This document shows, piece by piece, positions 53,901 to 56,793 of a stretch of 56,793 bases of DNA. Made by a program: the position numbers and the translations under genes. Source of the DNA: Gammaproteobacteria bacterium (GTDB lineage: Bacteria > Pseudomonadota > Gammaproteobacteria > Steroidobacterales > Woeseiaceae); the NCBI GenBank assembly GCA_009937615.1, contig JAACFB010000021.1, positions 1-56,793 on the forward strand. The letters run 5' to 3'. Below the pieces are notes generated by a model. That model was not told where the DNA came from, did not search any database, and saw nothing but the letters and a program-made list of their open reading frames with translations. The stretch's first letter is position 1, and the number at the start of each line of letters is the position of its first letter.

Positions 53901-54588
53901 TGTTGCGCTCGAACACGGTCCAGTACTGCATGACCTCGCCAATGGCGGCAGAACCGGTCGGATCAACCAAGGCGGCGGCCACCCGGTAATCCATCTGCCC
54001 GAGCATGCTGGCCGCGACCTGGTAAGCGACGAGCAGTGCGATGATCACGGCATAGGCGATGCGCTGGTCGCGGGTAAGTACCGCGAACGCATAGACAATT
54101 ACCGAGTTCGCGAAAAGCGCTGGCAGACCGATGAACACAGACGCATACACGTAATGCCACAGCGTAAACGGACCGATAAGGCCTGGGTCCAGCCACGGCA
54201 TGAGGGTGGCCAGCGCAAACCCGAAGCTCGATGCGGCGTATACCAGGTAGGCGGCGATGAAGGCGCCGATGAAACGTGCGAGCACGTAATCAAGCTTGCC
54301 GATGCGCGTCGAATAGATTATTTCGGCCATGCGCTCGTCGGTATCGCGCAGCGCCGCACTGATCAGAAAGGCCGCGCCCACGAGCACGCCGATCATCGCT
54401 ATGAAGACATGTATCTGCAGGATGGCGAACGGCGAATTATAGTTCGCGCCGCCTAGCGCCCCGATCTGGACGTTCGGACTTGCCACAGCCAGGAAGGCGA
54501 GCAGGAAAAAGATAGCGCAGCCGAACAGGAAAAGGCGGCTCTTCAGGTGATACCTGAGCTCGAATAGCAGGACGTCGGAAAACATCAT
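50995..54588 (-). CDS. ABC-2 permease fused to an M1-family metallopeptidase
   Basis: 1197-aa inner-membrane protein. Residues about 1-260 and 310-620 are two ABC-2-type permease halves of about six hydrophobic segments each (start MMFSDVLLFELRYHLKSRLF). A further membrane segment near 625-645 leads into a large periplasmic region ending in a gluzincin domain: H937-E-V-A-H941, with the downstream Glu of SSIIETLAQYSALM. This M1 aminopeptidase-permease fusion is a known but poorly characterised architecture. ATG 54588 overlaps the stop of the ATPase gene (ATGA). Likely exports and trims a peptide, or acts as a membrane-bound peptidase; the substrate is unknown. Confidence 0.85.
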   Translation of the reverse strand: MMFSDVLLFELRYHLKSRLFLFGCAIFFLLAFLAVASPNVQIGALGGANYNSPFAILQIHVFIAMIGVLVGAAFLISAALRDTDERMAEIIYSTRIGKLDYVLARFIGAFIAAYLVYAASSFGFALATLMPWLDPGLIGPFTLWHYVYASVFIGLPALFANSVIVYAFAVLTRDQRIAYAVIIALLVAYQVAASMLGQMDYRVAAALVDPTGSAAIGEVMQYWTVFERNTQVVPIEGTLLLNRLLWLAIGALLLGVTVRRFDFLLSKTRQRKKKIEDGDALAVSSRPVGFSTQHAETSASVAWHQFLARTGFEVRAILRSVFFWVLLALAAALSLGNFFSLSQIYGTPVYPVTRALIQVLSGSVTLSLMIIIVFYGADLIWRDRESRYQDILGASAAPSWTFVLAKMVAALMVVLIFLAETALVAVLFQLFSGYTNLELGLYVIGYLYDYGVLFYLAIVLSVVVQILVPNKYVGMLVMVVYLIGLITLSNAGFEDPLYLYGATSGTPYSDMNGYDGLLGHANWYTLYWLCFATVLGVVGYALWNRGPLEKLSVRVTKLGANLTRPAVAILSVAGLGFFALMAWIYYNTHVVNEYTTSDDNRAFAANYERKYGHLKGQPIPRFTDVEMEVDLYPESNAFSVRGMQIFENKTGAAIRQMPVGFGFQTQVDAIEIEGAELIASDDEFNVHQYEFEPPLMPGEQRRMTFEVSRTPRGFKHGNVVPSLLGGGGVFGNGTFVNSQALAPYLGFNEGAILTDRNDRWREGLEPVRRAADLDDESQWGIGFRTDSDWVSFKATVTTSADQVAIAPGYLIEESTDGDRRRYVYEMDAPMQNFFAVLSARYASRIEDHNGVQLAVFYHPAHEWNVERIIESLRDSISYFSETYSPYQYRQMRVLEFPAYASFAQSFPNTVPWSEDIGFIADITDPEDIDYVYYVGAHEVAHQWWAHQVSAANVQGQSSIIETLAQYSALMLMEREYGPHIMRRFLKYELDNYLSSRGGEAIEELPLYRVENQGYIHYRKGSIVMYALKDYMGQQAVDAALRNFVAEAAYKTDPYPRSRDLIRHLRDQATTDEQQALITDLFERITLWDLKVEEATTSARSDGRFDVSIGVSAGKFEADGSGAQTEVPLDLPIDIGIFSKNPDDVTQGDEHVLLLEKHRVQDGNLTFELIVDEEPSHVGIDPYNKLIDRNSDDNLKAL

Positions 54589-55475
54589 GCGACCTCGGCG
54601 ATATTGCCACTCGCCGACCGCAAGGTCGTGAAATAGACATCCTCGAGATCCGGCTCGTGCGCCTCGAAGCCGTCGCCAGGATCGGTATCCGACAGAACGT
54701 GCAGAATACTGCGCCCGGCGTTCAACTTGGTGGAAATCACTTTGTGCCGCGTGCTGTGTTCCTCGACCTCCTGGCGCGACACGGTTTTTGCCCATACCAA
54801 GCCGCGCAGGTCGTTAATCAGGTCGGACGGCCTGCCCTCGCGCACGATCTGCCCTTCGGCGATGATCGCCATGCGCGGACACAGGTTGGTGACGTCATCC
54901 ACGATGTGAGTCGACAGGATCACGACCTTGTTCTCGCCAATGTCCGACAGCAGGTTCAGGAAACGGTTTCTTTCCTCGGGGTCGAGCCCGGCGGTGGGTT
55001 CGTCGACGATGATCAACTGCGGGTCGCCGATCAGCGCCTGCGCTATACCGAAGCGCTGGCGCATGCCCCCGGAGAAGCCGGCGAGCGCTTTCTTGCGCAC
55101 GGCGTGCAGGTTGGTCTGGTGCAGCAGTCCGTCGACCAGGTCGCGGCGTTGCTTCTTATTGGTGAAGCCCTTCAGTACCGCCATGTGATCGAGCATGTTG
55201 AGTGCCGAGATGCGCGGGTACACGCCGAAGTCCTGTGGCAGGTAGCCGAGCGTCTTACGCAGCTCCGCCGGCTTATCCAAAACGTCCAGACCGTCGAGAT
55301 GAATGGTCCCGGTATCCGGCTGCTGCAAGGTGGCGACGGTACGCATCAAGGTTGACTTACCCGCGCCATTCGGGCCCAGCAGGCCATACATACCGACCGG
55401 AATCCTGAGGCTCACATCTTTAAGGGCTTGTACACCGTTCGGATATGTCTTGGAGAGATTCTGGATCTCGAGCAT
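54585..55475 (-). CDS. ABC transporter ATP-binding protein
   Basis: Nucleotide-binding subunit for the permease-peptidase fusion, 296 aa. Walker A is GPNGAGKST (about 34-42), signature FSGGMRQR, Walker B LIIVDEPTAGLDPEE, and H-loop STHIVDD. The YLPQDFGVYP Q-loop and a C-terminal extension of about 80 residues place it with CcmA/NatA-like ABC-2 ATPases. The stop overlaps the start of the permease by 4 nt, so a 1:1 complex (dimer with the permease) is expected. The start at 55475 follows AAGGAGAAGT, a strong ribosome site. Confidence 0.93.
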   Translation of the reverse strand: MLEIQNLSKTYPNGVQALKDVSLRIPVGMYGLLGPNGAGKSTLMRTVATLQQPDTGTIHLDGLDVLDKPAELRKTLGYLPQDFGVYPRISALNMLDHMAVLKGFTNKKQRRDLVDGLLHQTNLHAVRKKALAGFSGGMRQRFGIAQALIGDPQLIIVDEPTAGLDPEERNRFLNLLSDIGENKVVILSTHIVDDVTNLCPRMAIIAEGQIVREGRPSDLINDLRGLVWAKTVSRQEVEEHSTRHKVISTKLNAGRSILHVLSDTDPGDGFEAHEPDLEDVYFTTLRSASGNIAEVA

Positions 55476-55551
55476 TACTTCTCCTTATTTCCTAAACCTT
55501 GCACATCTGCACAACGCAGAAATCACGAATACCGCCAGCCGCGGCGGCTTA

Positions 55552-56793
55552 CTAAACGGAGGGCTTTATGTTTGCGTTAAGACGAAACAGGTTGGTCGGA
55601 TCATAACGATTCTTGAGCTCGACCAGCCTCGGATAATTCGGCCCATAGTTTCCGCTCGTCCTGCCCTCAGTGTCGATGTGGAGGTTTGTATAGAAACCGG
55701 CCATATGGGGTTCGAGTGCATAGTAAAACTCTCGCACCGCCGCAATTCCCGCCTCGTTTTGTGCCGGGTCGCGCGACGAGTAGCCGATGCCATAATTGAG
55801 TGCAACATTGCGATGCGCAAAAGCGGTCGCATCCGGCGCGACCCGTGCCGTGGCGCCGCCGAGATGCTGGAACCAGGACGCCGTCGCGCCGCGGTTCGCG
55901 AAGTCGACCATGATTTCGATGACTTCCGGAGTAAGCGCGTTCAGGTAACCGGACTTCAGGTACTCCTGGCCCCCGTGCGCCATCAGTCCGTCCCACTTGG
56001 TTTGAATCTCGGCATACGACTGCGGGCCTAGCTCTCCCCCGATCAGTCCCGGAAACTTCATCATCGGGGCAAGCGCCTTTTCGCCGGCTGCATGATCGCC
56101 TGACCAGGTAACGCCGACCATAGAAATCATATTGCCGTTTCCATCGGGTACAAAAAATGGTTCGATATTGGCCTCGTCGGGCGCCGTTTCCAGCAGCTCT
56201 GCGTAGAATTCGAGAAAATCCCGGTCTATCGCATAAATCAGGTCACCGCCGTAAACAGTGGGATTGAACGGATGCAGGCGGAAGACGAATTCGGTCACGA
56301 CGCCGAAGTTGCCGCCACCGCCCCGCAGACCCCACAGAAGATCCGCGTTCTCCTCGTCACTCGCACGCACGACATCGCCGTTTGCGGTAACGACCGTCGC
56401 CGACAGCAAGTTGTCGATGGCCAGTCCCATCAGGCGATCCGTCCGCCCCATGCCGCCGCCTAACGTGAATCCACCGACACCCGTGTGTGAAACCGTGCCC
56501 GTGGTGGTCAGCATTTCATGTGCCAGAGTGGCTGTATCGAGGTGTCCCAGCAAGGCGCCACCATCCACACGCGCTGTCATCGCTCCTGCGTCGACATCAA
56601 CCGAATACATCTTTGACAGATCAATCATCATGCCGCCGTCAGACGTACTTTTTCCGGGGAAACTGTGGCCACCGCCCTTTACGGAAACGAGAAGATTACG
56701 ATCGCGCGCAAAATTGACGGCGTTGACTACATCATCCGTACCGGCGCATTGCACAACTATCGCAGGCCGCTTGTGATCGAACATTCCGTTCCA
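55552..56793 (-). CDS. FAD-linked oxidase, berberine bridge enzyme-like (5' end beyond the window)
   Basis: Flavoprotein oxidoreductase of the PCMH/VAO family. The frame is open to the right edge, and the codons before MFDHKRPAIVVQCAG read W-N-G, matching the family's upstream phrase, so the true start is outside. The FAD-binding loop SVKGGGHSFPGKS supplies the His that may link FAD; GGGMGRTDRLMGLAIDNLL follows, and the C-terminal BBE domain ends NYPRLVELKNRYDPTNLFRLNANIKP. At least 413 aa. No Cys for a second flavin bond is obvious in the GGG(M/F)G region. It probably oxidises a sugar, alcohol or alkaloid-like compound. Confidence 0.9.
   Translation of the reverse strand, partial: WNGMFDHKRPAIVVQCAGTDDVVNAVNFARDRNLLVSVKGGGHSFPGKSTSDGGMMIDLSKMYSVDVDAGAMTARVDGGALLGHLDTATLAHEMLTTTGTVSHTGVGGFTLGGGMGRTDRLMGLAIDNLLSATVVTANGDVVRASDEENADLLWGLRGGGGNFGVVTEFVFRLHPFNPTVYGGDLIYAIDRDFLEFYAELLETAPDEANIEPFFVPDGNGNMISMVGVTWSGDHAAGEKALAPMMKFPGLIGGELGPQSYAEIQTKWDGLMAHGGQEYLKSGYLNALTPEVIEIMVDFANRGATASWFQHLGGATARVAPDATAFAHRNVALNYGIGYSSRDPAQNEAGIAAVREFYYALEPHMAGFYTNLHIDTEGRTSGNYGPNYPRLVELKNRYDPTNLFRLNANIKPSV

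Overview
The window looks like a chromosomal segment of a G+C-rich (about 60% by eye) heterotrophic gammaproteobacterium, probably aquatic or marine. The reasons are the gene families: an Oar-like TonB receptor, exported sulfatase, lone flavin halogenase, TsgA-like and GlpT transporters, a YjjG nucleotidase and a kynurenine operon. I cannot fix the order from sequence alone. I saw no rRNA, tRNA, CRISPR array, insertion sequence or phage gene. Starts were moved inward from the longest frame where a better start or ribosome site was visible.

Layout. 1-1047: 5' part of a TonB receptor (minus). 1520-5152: translationally coupled exported sulfatase, exported adenosine deaminase and an SDR. 5196-5435: frameshifted remnant of an exported exonuclease whose intact paralogue is at 11361. 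5442-13566: TsgA-like transporter, two amidohydrolase deaminases flanking a 20-bp operator-like dyad, nucleoside hydrolase, two 2-oxoglutarate dioxygenases, the exonuclease-like protein and a YjjG nucleotidase. 13849-19691: surface 5'-nucleotidase, alcohol dehydrogenase, aldehyde dehydrogenase, a small thymidylate-synthase-like protein and another 2-oxoglutarate dioxygenase. 19774-24997: cupin, nucleoside phosphorylase, a PfkB-kinase/Qng1-like glycosylase fusion and an exported amidohydrolase with a TIG-like domain. 25130-26649: arsC-acr3.

26825-30492: small lipoproteins, a tryptophan-halogenase-family enzyme and a DUF2452-like protein. 30652-33223: mtnA, nucleoside phosphorylase and class II aldolase, the pattern of the DHAP shunt for 5'-deoxynucleosides, with a divergent APC permease. 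34587-38395: TTC38-like protein, a Met gamma-lyase-type enzyme and a PAP2 membrane protein of lower G+C. 38723-41121: glpT-glpQ. 41989-43629: a small membrane protein abutting a methyltransferase. 43982-50492: DapA-like lyase, aldehyde dehydrogenase and the kynurenine operon nbaC-kynU-kmo-kynA. 50995-55475: ABC exporter whose permease carries an M1 peptidase. 55552-end: berberine-bridge-type FAD oxidase (partial).

How it fits together (inference): roughly 1.5-34.6 kb reads as an island for taking apart nucleic acids and unusual nucleosides. Periplasmic and surface enzymes would trim and dephosphorylate; transporters import; hydrolase, phosphorylases, deaminases and kinase-glycosylase release bases; mtnA and the aldolase dispose of 5'-deoxyribose phosphates; and three dioxygenases with ADH, ALDH and the thymidylate-synthase homologue could oxidise a base or sugar substituent. 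The kinase-glycosylase fusion and the thymidylate-synthase-like operon are the most promising leads for undescribed biochemistry.
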